Assembly: GCA_937950415.1 (NCBI GenBank)
Contig: CALFDL010000072.1
Location: forward strand, 1 to 39,934
Source of the DNA: an uncultured Collinsella sp.
Lineage (GTDB): Bacteria; Actinomycetota; Coriobacteriia; Coriobacteriales; Coriobacteriaceae
Direction of reading: 5' to 3'
Length of the DNA: 39,934 bases
Shown here in pieces: positions 32,312 to 39,934 of the stretch. Position 1 is the stretch's first letter. The number at the start of each line of letters is the position of its first letter. The position numbers and the translations under genes were made by a program. The notes beneath the pieces were generated by a model. That model had not been told where the DNA came from. It searched no databases and saw only the letters and a list, made by a program, of their open reading frames with translations.

Positions 32312-32341
32312 ATGACTCCCGCTCGCAAACGAGGGTACAAT
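32312..32341 (+). promoter_or_regulatory. Putative promoter of the Mrp ATPase gene
   Basis: ATGACT (32312-32317) and TACAAT (32336-32341) with 18-base spacing, followed by a small GC hairpin GGGGC-TCCG-GCCCC (32361-32374) in the leader. It would start transcription about 50 bases before the ATG at 32397. Confidence 0.45.
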
Positions 32342-32396
32342 GACGCTCGTGTCACATCACGGGGCTCCGGCCCCAACATATACAAAGGAGTCATAC

Positions 32397-33227
32397 ATGG
32401 GTTGCGAGCACGCACAGGCCGCCGGCGGACAAACGTCGCCGTCGCAATTTGAGGAGAACACGCTGTCCGAGGTCAAACGCGTCATCGCCGTGCTTTCCGG
32501 CAAGGGCGGTGTCGGCAAGTCGTTTGTCACCGGTGCCATCGCCACCGAGCTTGCCCGTCACGGCCACAAGGTCGGCGTCCTCGATGCCGACATCACCGGT
32601 CCCTCTATCCCCAAGATGTTCGGTATGAGCGGACGCCACGTCCATGCCCTTGGCAACCTTATGCTGCCCGAAATCTCCGAGCACGGCGTCAAGGTCATGA
32701 GCTCCAACCTGCTGCTCCAAAACGAGACCGACCCCGTCCTTTGGCGCGGTCCGGTCATCGCAGGCGCCATTAGGCAGTTCTGGAGCGAGACCTCGTGGGG
32801 CCCCATCGACTACCTGCTGGTCGACATGCCTCCGGGAACAGGCGATGTCGCGCTCACCGTCTTCCAGTCGCTGCCCGTCGACGGCATCGTCATCGTCACG
32901 AGCCCGCAGGATCTGGTCTCGATGATCGTCGCCAAGGCGGTCAACATGGCCGAGAAGATGAACGTCCCCATTCTGGGCATTGTCGAGAACATGAGCTATA
33001 TCGAGTGCCCCGACTGCGGCAAGAAGATCGAGGTCTTTGGCAAGAGCAAGCTCCCCGAGGTCGCAGAGCGCTATAACCTCGACATCTTGGGCACGCTTCC
33101 CATCAATCCGTCACTCGCCGAGGCCTGCGATAAGGGCGAGGTCGAGACCGCGCTGCCCGATGGCATGTTGCCCAAGGCAGTCTCTGCCGTCGAGGCTATT
33201 ACCCCGCACGAGACCGACGAGGCCTAA
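32397..33227 (+). CDS. Mrp/Nbp35-family ATP-binding iron-sulfur carrier
   Basis: 276-aa P-loop ATPase that helps assemble or carry Fe-S clusters. The deviant Walker A GKGGVGKS is at 35-42; DADITGPSIPKMFG, a VDMPPGTGD Walker B-like strand and the C-terminal ECPDCGKK, whose CxxC would hold the bridging cluster at the dimer interface, are all present. It lacks the N-terminal DUF59 domain of E. coli Mrp, as in many Gram-positive homologues. The ATG at 32397 has AAAGGAG at six bases; the frame is open 19 codons upstream without a site. The flavoprotein gene starts on the next base after its stop. Confidence 0.94.
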   Translation: MGCEHAQAAGGQTSPSQFEENTLSEVKRVIAVLSGKGGVGKSFVTGAIATELARHGHKVGVLDADITGPSIPKMFGMSGRHVHALGNLMLPEISEHGVKVMSSNLLLQNETDPVLWRGPVIAGAIRQFWSETSWGPIDYLLVDMPPGTGDVALTVFQSLPVDGIVIVTSPQDLVSMIVAKAVNMAEKMNVPILGIVENMSYIECPDCGKKIEVFGKSKLPEVAERYNLDILGTLPINPSLAEACDKGEVETALPDGMLPKAVSAVEAITPHETDEA

Positions 33228-34499
33228 GTGAACGCGAGCGCCTTCTATGACGTCCTGGTAATCGGCGGCGGGGCTTCAGGCCTCGCCGCCGCCATTACGG
33301 CCGCACGTGCTGGCAAAAGCGTCTGCATCGTTGAGCGCGATGTCGCCTGCGGCCTTAAGCTCCTTGCGACCGGTAACGGCCGCTGCAACCTCTCCAACGA
33401 ATCGATTGATCCTCAGCGGTATAACCACCCCGCATTCGTCGAATCCGTCATGAGCCCCCAGCCCGAACAAGAGCTTATGGGTTTCTTCTCCTCGCTGGGC
33501 ATCATGACAACCTCCGAGGAAGACCGGCTGTACCCGCGCTCCCTTCGCGCCGAATCGGTGCGCGACGCGCTTCTCAACGTTTGCGACCGCCTAGGTATCA
33601 CCTTAATCTGCGGAGCCAACGTTGCCTCGGCGCACAAAGCTTCCGAAGGCTGGGCACTCCAAATAGACCGTCCAGCGCGGGCGCTCAAGGCAAAAAAGCA
33701 CGACGACCGAAAATCGGAGCTCCGCTCGCTTCGGAAAGCGCTCGCCGATGTCCCTCGCAAGAACGAGGCCCTGCAGGCACATGCCGTAATTATCGCCACG
33801 GGCGGCAACCCCACCGGTATCGCCGATACGTTTAGCCTCCCCCTCACTTCGCTGCGCCCCATCCTCTGCCCCGTATCGGCAACGGTCGTTGGCGATCGGG
33901 CGGCACTCAAGACGTTGGATGGCCTGCGCGTCCGCGCCCGCTTGACGCTCGCCCGCAATCATAATGAGCTCTGGCACGAAGACGGTGAAGTACTGTTTCG
34001 AGCCTTCGGCATCTCGGGCGTCGCTGTCTTCAACCTCTCCCGTCGTATCCAGCGCGGCGATACGATCCTGCTCGACGTTTTCCCCGACCTCTCTAAAGAC
34101 GAGTTGCTCGATATGCTTAACCGGCGCGTTGAGCTGCTCGGCGGCTTTTCGCCCCGCGATCCCCGTTGGCTCGACGGCATGCTCGCCCCGCAACTCTCCC
34201 GCGTCGTCTGTACAGCGTTCGAGCAGTGCCATCCAGGCTCCAACGATGTCATCCACCTGGTCTCGATCCTCAAGCACTTTAAGTTGCTCGTCGAGGGAAC
34301 CGCCAAGGAGCGCTCGGCGCAGGTCACGCGTGGTGGCATATCTGTCGAGAGCATCTCAACACCCAGTCTACGCGCGCGCAGCGTTGTCGACGCCCCGCTT
34401 TACGTCTGCGGCGAAGCGCTCGACATCGACGCCGATTGCGGAGGCTTTAACCTTGCGTGGGCCTGGCTCTCGGGCATTCGCGCTGCAAGCAGCCTGTAG
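33228..34499 (+). CDS. HI0933/YhiN-family flavoprotein (BaiN-like NAD(P)/FAD oxidoreductase)
   Basis: 423-aa FAD protein. GGGASGLAAA (13-22) is the dinucleotide-binding motif, ATGNGRCNLSN and YPRSLRAESV are family blocks, and the C-terminus YVCGEALDIDADCGGFNLAWAWLSG completes the FAD site. The family includes BaiN, a bile-acid dehydrogenase of Clostridium scindens, but most members have no proven substrate and I do not assign one. The GTG start directly follows the stop of the Mrp gene (TAA GTG), so translation is coupled. Residues around 148-175 are rich in Lys and Arg and look like a loop insertion. Confidence 0.9.
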   Translation: MNASAFYDVLVIGGGASGLAAAITAARAGKSVCIVERDVACGLKLLATGNGRCNLSNESIDPQRYNHPAFVESVMSPQPEQELMGFFSSLGIMTTSEEDRLYPRSLRAESVRDALLNVCDRLGITLICGANVASAHKASEGWALQIDRPARALKAKKHDDRKSELRSLRKALADVPRKNEALQAHAVIIATGGNPTGIADTFSLPLTSLRPILCPVSATVVGDRAALKTLDGLRVRARLTLARNHNELWHEDGEVLFRAFGISGVAVFNLSRRIQRGDTILLDVFPDLSKDELLDMLNRRVELLGGFSPRDPRWLDGMLAPQLSRVVCTAFEQCHPGSNDVIHLVSILKHFKLLVEGTAKERSAQVTRGGISVESISTPSLRARSVVDAPLYVCGEALDIDADCGGFNLAWAWLSGIRAASSL

Positions 34500-34509
34500 C
34501 CGCGCAGTC

Positions 34510-34515
34510 TATAAT
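34510..34515 (+). promoter_or_regulatory. Consensus -10 box before the second flavoprotein gene
   Basis: TATAAT, ten bases after the stop of the preceding gene, with no good -35 box at 16-18 bases. If active, transcripts would begin just before the hairpin at 34530-34553 and carry it in their leader. Confidence 0.35.
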
Positions 34516-34529
34516 CAAAAACGCATTCG

Positions 34530-34560
34530 GGCCGTCTGGGATACCGGACGGCCTCTTTCT
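34530..34560 (+). terminator. Rho-independent terminator of the Mrp-flavoprotein unit
   Basis: Stem GGCCGTCTGG (34530-34539) against CCGGACGGCC (34544-34553) with one wobble and a GATA loop, followed by TCTTTCTT on the plus strand. It ends eight bases before the AAGGAG of the next gene, so it could also act as an attenuator. Confidence 0.75.
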
Positions 34561-34579
34561 TGCCTCTAAGGAGACCTCG

Positions 34580-36220
34580 ATGATCGAAATCACCCAAGTC
34601 AACGCGTCGCTCGATGAAGCCGGCGATGAAAATACCTGCCTCATTGTTGGCAAGCGAGTCGCCAAGCGCGTCCTACGTTGCAAGGACTCCGAGATCAAGT
34701 CCATCGAGCTCCACCGCAAGTCAATCGACGCTCGCAAAAAACGAGACGTCCATTTTATCCTGAGCTTTCGTGTTGAGCTGACTAGTCCCCACCTCGAGCG
34801 AGAAGCGGTCGACAGCGTTGCCGAGCGTGACCGCTCGCGCGTACGCGCGATAGAAGACGATGAGCCTTCATTCCCCTCCCCCGTCTCCGACGCACCTCAA
34901 GAACGCCCTGTCGTTGTCGGCGCCGGATGCGCCGGCCTTTTCGCTGCGCTCACGCTCGCCAAAGCAGGTCTTAAGCCCTTGCTTATCGAGCGCGGCGACC
35001 CGGCATTTCGCCGCTCGCAGACGATCGACCTCTTTCTAAAGGAGCGCATCCTCGACCCCGAGAGCAATATTCAGTTTGGTCTGGGCGGCGCGGGGACCTT
35101 CTCGGACGGCAAGCTCAATACGGGAACAAAAAATCCCGCCCATCGCCTTATCCTCGAAACCTTCGTCGAGGCGGGTGCGCCCCGCGATATTCTGTGGGAT
35201 GCCAAGCCGCACATTGGCTCCGACATCCTTCCCAAGGTTGTCACCGCTATATCCCAGCGCATCGAGCAGCTCGGAGGTGTCGTCCGTTATCGAACGAAGC
35301 TCGTCGACATTCGCATCGACGCGTCTGGCGCCATCACCGGTATTGATGTCCAATCGTCCCAAGACGCCGCTTACGAGCCAATCGAGACAAAGCACCTCAT
35401 CCTCGCCTGCGGGCATTCTGCTCGCGATATTTTTGAGCTCCTTAAGGACCACAACGTGGCCCTCGCACAAAAGACCTTTGCCATGGGCGTTCGCATCGAG
35501 CATCCGCAACGCGACATCGACAGAGCCCAATATGGAGCCTCGGCGGGACATCCAGCGCTCGGGGCGGCCCCCTACAAACTTGTTGCCCATCTTCCCAACG
35601 GCCGCAGCGTGTTCTCGTTTTGCATGTGCCCCGGCGGACAGGTTGTTGCCGCCTCTTCAGAACCGTGCCATCTGTGCGTCAACGGGGCTAGTCTCAATGC
35701 CCGCGACGGACGCAACGCAAATGCCGCCCTGCTCGTTAACGTCACGCCTGAGGACCTTCCCAACGATGACCCGCTCGCCGGCATCGAGCTCCAGCGTGCC
35801 TGCGAGGCGGCCGCCTATCGCCTGGGCGGTTCCAACTGGAACGCACCGGCACAACTCGTCGGAGATTTCCTCGCAGGACGCGCCAGCAAGGCGCCCGGAA
35901 AGGTAAAGCCCACCTATCCGCTTGGTGTGACCTGGACGGCAATTGACGAAGCCCTGCCGCAGCATATCGTCGAGTCGCTCCGCCTGGGACTTCCCCTACT
36001 CGGAAAAAAGCTACGAGGCTACGACCGCCCCGATGCCGTTCTTACCGGCGTGGAGACTCGTTCGAGCTCACCGGTTACTGTCACCCGAGACCGAACGTGC
36101 CATGCCGTGTCGACCCCGGGCCTCTACCCTTGTGGCGAGGGAGCTGGATATGCCGGCGGCATCATGAGCGCGGCCACCGACGGCATCCGTTGTGCCGAAG
36201 CCCTGATCGCGGACCTCTAA
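34580..36220 (+). CDS. FAD-dependent oxidoreductase of the COG2509 type, function unknown
   Basis: 546 aa. An N-terminal region of about 70 residues (IEITQVNASLDEAGD...) rich in Lys/Arg precedes a Rossmann FAD domain with GAGCAGLFAAL (114-124). FGLGGAGTFSDGKLNTGTKN and the C-terminal YPCGEGAGYAGGIMSAATDGIRCAEA are the hallmark blocks of this widespread uncharacterised family. The ATG at 34580 has AAGGAG at seven bases and was preferred over an ATG 41 codons upstream that overlaps the previous gene. Convergent with uvrB. The reaction is unknown. Confidence 0.9.
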   Translation: MIEITQVNASLDEAGDENTCLIVGKRVAKRVLRCKDSEIKSIELHRKSIDARKKRDVHFILSFRVELTSPHLEREAVDSVAERDRSRVRAIEDDEPSFPSPVSDAPQERPVVVGAGCAGLFAALTLAKAGLKPLLIERGDPAFRRSQTIDLFLKERILDPESNIQFGLGGAGTFSDGKLNTGTKNPAHRLILETFVEAGAPRDILWDAKPHIGSDILPKVVTAISQRIEQLGGVVRYRTKLVDIRIDASGAITGIDVQSSQDAAYEPIETKHLILACGHSARDIFELLKDHNVALAQKTFAMGVRIEHPQRDIDRAQYGASAGHPALGAAPYKLVAHLPNGRSVFSFCMCPGGQVVAASSEPCHLCVNGASLNARDGRNANAALLVNVTPEDLPNDDPLAGIELQRACEAAAYRLGGSNWNAPAQLVGDFLAGRASKAPGKVKPTYPLGVTWTAIDEALPQHIVESLRLGLPLLGKKLRGYDRPDAVLTGVETRSSSPVTVTRDRTCHAVSTPGLYPCGEGAGYAGGIMSAATDGIRCAEALIADL

Positions 36221-36246
36221 CGCACGAATTTCTGCGCGCAAAAGAC

Positions 36247-36282
36247 ACAGGCCCCGAGCTCCACAGGGAACTCGGGGCCTGT
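36247..36282. terminator. Bidirectional terminator between the FAD protein gene and uvrB
   Basis: Perfect 12-bp stem ACAGGCCCCGAG (36247-36258) and CTCGGGGCCTGT (36271-36282). The minus strand continues with TGTCTTTTG and the plus strand with TCGCTATTTC, so it can serve both convergent genes, better for uvrB. It lies three bases from the uvrB stop. Confidence 0.8.
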
Positions 36283-36285
36283 TCG

Positions 36286-38526
36286 CTATTTCTTAAACCG
36301 TGCACCCTGGCGTTTTCTGCCCGATGCGAACGTGGAACCCTTGCGGGCCTGCGAACGTAAGCGCTCGATCGTCTCGTCCTCAGACGCGCCCTCGAGCATC
36401 GCCCGAATCTGAACGACGGCATCGCGCAGGCGCGCCGCCTCCTCAAAGTCCATGGCGGCAGAAGCGTTGCGCATATCCTCTTCCATGGTTTCGACGATCC
36501 GCACAAGCTCGTCATGCGGCAGTTCTTCCAACTGCTCCGCAAGTGTCTGCTCGGGTGCCACCGTTTCCGGCACGCCGCCCTCGCCCGACTCATCGGGCGT
36601 ATAGAATGCGCCATGACCAAGAGAGTCGCCCTTCGAGCGCCCCTTGGAACCCACAGTTTTTTCGGCCTCGGCAATAAAACTTGAGATGTCGTTGATGGCC
36701 TTGCGCACTGTCTTGGGCACAATGCCATGCTCTTCGTTATATGCCATCTGAATCTCGCGGCGGCGCCGCGTCTCCTCGATGGCCTCTTTCATCGAATCGG
36801 TCACAACGTCCGCATACATGATGACTTCGCCATCGGCGTTACGGGCCGCGCGGCCAATCGTCTGAATCAGCGAACGGCGGTTGCGCAAGAAGCCTTCCTT
36901 ATCGGCATCGAGAATTGCCACCAGTGAGACCTCGGGAAGATCCAAGCCCTCGCGAAGCAGGTTGATGCCAACGAGGACATCGATCTTGCCCTCGCGCAGC
37001 GTTCGCAGGATCTCGACACGGTCCATTGTCGCCGTATCAGAGTGCATGTAATTGACCTTAATGCCCGCGTCGAGCAGATGGTCGGTCAGGTCCTCGGCCA
37101 TGCGCTTGGTCAACGTGGTCACCAGCACGCGCTCCTTGCGGGCAACGCGCTCGCGAATCTCGTCCTCAAGATCGTCAATCTGGCCGCGTACTGGACGCAC
37201 GTCGATCTTGGGGTCGAGCAGGCCGGTCGGACGAATAATCTGCTCCACGTCGTTTTGGCTCACCCGCAGCTCGTAGTCGCCCGGCGTGGCCGAAACATAG
37301 ATAAACTGGGGTATCCTTGCCTCAAACTCATCGAAACGAAGCGGGCGGTTATCGAGCGCCGAGGGCAGGCGAAAACCGTGTTCCACCAGCGTCACCTTAC
37401 GCGAGCGGTCACCTTCGTGCATGCCGCGAATCTGCGGTACCGTCACATGGCTCTCATCGATGATGCAGAGCATATCCTTAGGAAAGTAATCGATTAGGGT
37501 AAACGGCGGCTCACCCGGCTTGCGACCGTCCAGATGACGCGAGTAGTTCTCGATGCCGTTGCAAAAGCCCATCGTCTCGAGCATCTCAAGATCATAATCG
37601 GTGCGCTGCTGCAGACGCTGCGCCTCGAGCAACTTGTCGGTCGCCTTGAGCTCCGCCACGCGCTTCTCGCACTCTTCGCTGATCGATTTCAGAGCCGCTT
37701 TGACCTTCGGCTTCTCGGTCACATAGTGTGATGCCGGCCATACGGGGATGGCCTCGTACTCACGAAGCATTTCACCGGTGACCTCATCGATCTCGGCAAT
37801 CAGCTCGACCTCGTCGCCAAAGAACTCAAACCGCAACGGATGCTCGGCATAAGGCGGATACACGTCGACAACATCGCCGCGCACGCGGAACGTGCCGCGC
37901 GCCAAGTCATAGTCATTGCGATCATATTGAATGTCGATAAGTGCATGGATAAAGTCATCGCGCTCGAGCGGCACCTTCTTGTCGACGTTTGGAGCCAGAC
38001 CCGCATAGTCCTCAGGAGAGCCAATGCCATAGATACACGAGACCGATGCGACAACGATCACATCGCGTCGAGAGAGCAGCGATGCGGTCGCCTGATGTCG
38101 CAGCATCTCAACCTCTTCGTTAATCGAGGAGTCTTTCTCGATATATGTATCGCTTTGCGGCACATACGCCTCGGGCTGATAGTAGTCGTAGTACGAGACG
38201 AAGTAGACCACAGCGTTGTTGGGAAAGAACTCTTTGAGCTCGCTCGCAAGCTGAGCGGCAAGCGTTTTATTCGGAGCCATGACCAGCGTCGGCTTTCCCA
38301 GGGCCTCAATAGTCTTTGCCATCGTGAAGGTCTTGCCCGAACCAGTCACACCCAGCAAAACCTGATAGCGATCTCCGTCCCTCACGCCCTGCACAAGCGA
38401 CTCAATGGCCTTGGGCTGGGAACCGGCAGGCTCATAGGGGGAAACGACTTCAAACGGCACCTCAGCGCCCTCAACGCCAAAGCGCTTAAGTTCACCACCA
38501 ACGCGTTCTACTTCAAATTCCGCCAT
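36286..38526 (-). CDS. uvrB: UvrABC system protein B, excinuclease subunit
   Basis: Helicase-like damage-verifying subunit. 746 aa, longer than E. coli UvrB (673). GVTGSGKTFTMA (Walker A) is near residue 60, the DNA-separating hairpin YYDYYQPEAYVPQSDTYIEK near 115, DESH in the helicase core, and the helicase C-terminal blocks QTIGRAARNADG and VLVGINLLREGLDLPEVSLV. The UVR motif (MDFEEAARLRDAVVQIR) is near 695. The extra length comes from a low-complexity linker before the UVR motif and a basic tail (KGSTFASGRKRQGARFKK). The ATG at 38526 has TTAGGAGT upstream; TATACT at about 38553 could be its -10 box. No LexA-like box was seen. Confidence 0.97.
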   Translation of the reverse strand: MAEFEVERVGGELKRFGVEGAEVPFEVVSPYEPAGSQPKAIESLVQGVRDGDRYQVLLGVTGSGKTFTMAKTIEALGKPTLVMAPNKTLAAQLASELKEFFPNNAVVYFVSYYDYYQPEAYVPQSDTYIEKDSSINEEVEMLRHQATASLLSRRDVIVVASVSCIYGIGSPEDYAGLAPNVDKKVPLERDDFIHALIDIQYDRNDYDLARGTFRVRGDVVDVYPPYAEHPLRFEFFGDEVELIAEIDEVTGEMLREYEAIPVWPASHYVTEKPKVKAALKSISEECEKRVAELKATDKLLEAQRLQQRTDYDLEMLETMGFCNGIENYSRHLDGRKPGEPPFTLIDYFPKDMLCIIDESHVTVPQIRGMHEGDRSRKVTLVEHGFRLPSALDNRPLRFDEFEARIPQFIYVSATPGDYELRVSQNDVEQIIRPTGLLDPKIDVRPVRGQIDDLEDEIRERVARKERVLVTTLTKRMAEDLTDHLLDAGIKVNYMHSDTATMDRVEILRTLREGKIDVLVGINLLREGLDLPEVSLVAILDADKEGFLRNRRSLIQTIGRAARNADGEVIMYADVVTDSMKEAIEETRRRREIQMAYNEEHGIVPKTVRKAINDISSFIAEAEKTVGSKGRSKGDSLGHGAFYTPDESGEGGVPETVAPEQTLAEQLEELPHDELVRIVETMEEDMRNASAAMDFEEAARLRDAVVQIRAMLEGASEDETIERLRSQARKGSTFASGRKRQGARFKK

Positions 38527-38577
38527 GGATACTCCTAACTCATATATCTGCAGTATACGCAGGCGGCAGGCATAGTC

Positions 38578-39159
38578 CTATACGAACCGATCGGGATAGA
38601 GGGTCTTGTAGCGAACCCAGGCATTATTGACACGAATCAGATACGCCTGCGTCTCGGGAAAGGTGATTGCATTATGAAGCGACGTGCTCTGCTGCGCCCA
38701 TCCGTCGACATTGCCCATGCCGGCGTTATAGGCGGCAATGGCACTGTCAGTCGACCCGTTAAAATACGTTAGAAGATACGAAAGATACGCACAGCCAAAC
38801 TCGATGTTCGTAGCGGGATCGTTAAGGCTGTCGGCTGAATACTCGCTACCATCGACAAGACCCTTGGCAATCATATCCTGGGCAGTCTCGGGCATCAGCT
38901 GCATCAATCCCTGAGCACCCTGATTCGACTCGGCCTCGGGATCCCAATTCGATTCAGACTTAATGACAGCGCACACCAGATACGGATCCAGATTATGCGA
39001 AATACTGGATTGCTTTACATACACCTCGTAGTCAATCGGATACAGCGGCTTAAAGAAAGCGGCAGGGGCACACGAGTAGACGAGCGAAATAAGGCCGAAG
39101 ACGAACACAACGGCAAGTGGCGCCACGCGATACCACGTAAAGAAACGTGCCTTAGGCAT
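38578..39159 (-). CDS. Membrane-anchored lytic transglycosylase (SLT domain)
   Basis: 193-aa peptidoglycan lytic transglycosylase. A hydrophobic segment at about 12-32 anchors it, and the SLT domain follows: IKSESNWDPEAES with the catalytic Glu, GAQGLMQLMPETA, and AIAAYNAGMGNVDGW. It would cleave the MurNAc-GlcNAc bond outside the membrane with 1,6-anhydro product formation. Its ATG at 39159 overlaps the end of coaE by eight bases (ATGCCTAA shared), the same geometry as pgk/tpiA, so the two genes are coupled although their roles are unrelated. Confidence 0.93.
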   Translation of the reverse strand: MPKARFFTWYRVAPLAVVFVFGLISLVYSCAPAAFFKPLYPIDYEVYVKQSSISHNLDPYLVCAVIKSESNWDPEAESNQGAQGLMQLMPETAQDMIAKGLVDGSEYSADSLNDPATNIEFGCAYLSYLLTYFNGSTDSAIAAYNAGMGNVDGWAQQSTSLHNAITFPETQAYLIRVNNAWVRYKTLYPDRFV

Positions 39160-39793
39160 CGGCCTCCTCCTTATCCACTACATCCCCGAACCCATGGCGC
39201 GAAAGCCATGCGTCCAGTTGTTCAAAGAGCGAGTTATCGTCTGCCGCATTGTCAATCACAGTTGTAGCGAGATTGCACAGCGCAGACTCTTCGGGCTGGC
39301 AAGCAGAACGGGCATCGAAATCAGATGGCTCCATGCCACGTTGAATAGCGCGCTCGCGACGAACTGACAAAGGGGCGCTGATGACCAAAATTTCATCAGC
39401 CAAGCCAAATGCATCCTCAAAACCAGTCGGAGCAGAAACCTCGACCACTGCAAAGCGATAACGAGGAGATGAAACCGTACAACAAACCGGATCGAGAATC
39501 CTAAGCGAAAGCTGTTCAATGAGAACGGGATGCACAATGCCATTGAGCCGTGCGACCGAATCAGGAGAAGCGAAAGCTCGAGAAGCGAGGATGCCGCGGC
39601 GAATGCCGCCATCCTCATCCAAAATGTCCCAACCGAATTCATCCGCGAGAGCATTGACGATATCAGAGCCCGGAACATACAGCGATTTTGCAAGCTCATC
39701 CAGATCGATTAGCATAGCGCCACGAGATTCGAAATAGCGGCAGGCAGTCGACTTACCCGAAGCAATATTGCCCAAGACAAATACGGTAAACAT
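39152..39793 (-). CDS. coaE: Dephospho-CoA kinase
   Basis: Final step of coenzyme A synthesis: phosphorylates the 3'-hydroxyl of dephospho-CoA. 213 aa. P-loop GNIASGKST at residues 8-16, LIDLDELAKSLY in place of the usual DADxxxH, VHPVLIE, RRERAIQRG (lid Arg residues), and a C-terminal TTVIDN that matches the family ADxVIxN block. The ATG at 39793 has GGGAGGG upstream; a TTG one codon earlier also exists. The D-L-D variant of the adenine-site motif is slightly unusual but the overall pattern is clear. Confidence 0.88.
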   Translation of the reverse strand: MFTVFVLGNIASGKSTACRYFESRGAMLIDLDELAKSLYVPGSDIVNALADEFGWDILDEDGGIRRGILASRAFASPDSVARLNGIVHPVLIEQLSLRILDPVCCTVSSPRYRFAVVEVSAPTGFEDAFGLADEILVISAPLSVRRERAIQRGMEPSDFDARSACQPEESALCNLATTVIDNAADDNSLFEQLDAWLSRHGFGDVVDKEEADA

Positions 39794-39880
39794 CAAGCCC
39801 TCCCTAACGCCAATGCGAGTAATTATCGCTCAAATACACTAGAAGGACTCAAAATACAGCCAAACAGTAAGAGCGCATAC

Positions 39881-39889
39881 GGGGGGGGG
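39881..39889. repeat. G9 homopolymer tract
   Basis: Nine consecutive G residues in the last intergenic stretch, 88 bases upstream of coaE. Such tracts are prone to slippage. The surrounding 141 bp (39794-39934) shows no coding frame that I can support and no convincing promoter. Confidence 0.7.
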
Positions 39890-39934
39890 AAGGTAGTGTC
39901 GAGAAAGTTGGTGTAGAGCCCCATCCGAAGCGAG

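Noticed and set aside
38527..38577. CTGCGTATACTGCAG before uvrB as an E. coli type LexA site
   Set aside because: Spacing and core do not match CTG-N10-CAG, and the organism should use the Gram-positive CGAAC type. The TATACT inside it is more likely a -10 box.
1..39934. CRISPR arrays, tRNA or rRNA genes, insertion sequences, prophage genes, toxin-antitoxin pairs
   Set aside because: Looked for and not found: no regularly spaced direct repeats, no cloverleaf-like segment ending in CCA context, no transposase, integrase or phage motif.

Overview
The window looks like a chromosomal segment of a gut Coriobacteriia bacterium, most probably Collinsella or a close relative. This rests on the actinobacterial rapZ-whiA-gapA-pgk-tpiA block, the roughly 60% GC protein-coding style, strong AGGAG ribosome binding sites, and a mucin-sugar (sialic acid) operon. 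The assignment is an inference from gene content, not from a marker-gene comparison. Nothing in the window looks like a phage, insertion sequence, CRISPR array, tRNA or rRNA.

Layout. 1-4426 (minus): an oligopeptide-type ABC transporter operon (binding lipoprotein, two permeases, and the 5' part of an ATPase that runs off the left edge) behind a well-formed promoter with two dyads. 4665-9811 (minus): lower glycolysis, gapA-pgk-tpiA-gpmI, followed by secG, with terminators after gapA, gpmI and secG. 10005-11843 (minus): whiA and rapZ. 11963-22394 (minus): nine consecutive genes that read as one sialic-acid uptake and catabolism operon. These are a Tat-type binding lipoprotein, a permease, a natural permease-ATPase fusion, a second ATPase, a CE7-like acetylesterase, a catalytically broken paralogue of that esterase, nanA, nanK and nanE. 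22395-22758 is the only gene-free stretch above 300 bp, and it carries nested inverted repeats that are good operator or leader candidates. 22759-29904 (minus): uvrC, murJ, a YbaK-type deacylase and uvrA. 30098-36220 (plus): an LTA-synthase-like membrane sulfatase, an Mrp/Nbp35 ATPase and two different FAD proteins. 36286-39793 (minus): uvrB, a membrane-anchored lytic transglycosylase and coaE.

How the parts fit. The nan operon would import sialic acid and remove O-acetyl groups. NanA would then cleave it to ManNAc and pyruvate, NanK would phosphorylate ManNAc, and NanE would epimerise it to GlcNAc-6-P. NagA and NagB are not in the window. Pyruvate and the later fructose-6-P join the glycolytic genes lying just downstream. 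Nucleotide excision repair (uvrA, uvrB, uvrC) is spread over 16 kb in one orientation, and a LexA-like box lies upstream of uvrA.

The most unusual signals are the active/dead esterase pair encoded by overlapping genes; two roughly 100-nt exactly concentric hairpins that fill the nanA-nanK and nanK-nanE spacers; and the nested inverted repeats upstream of the operon. All functional statements come from reading motifs by eye. No database search was possible.
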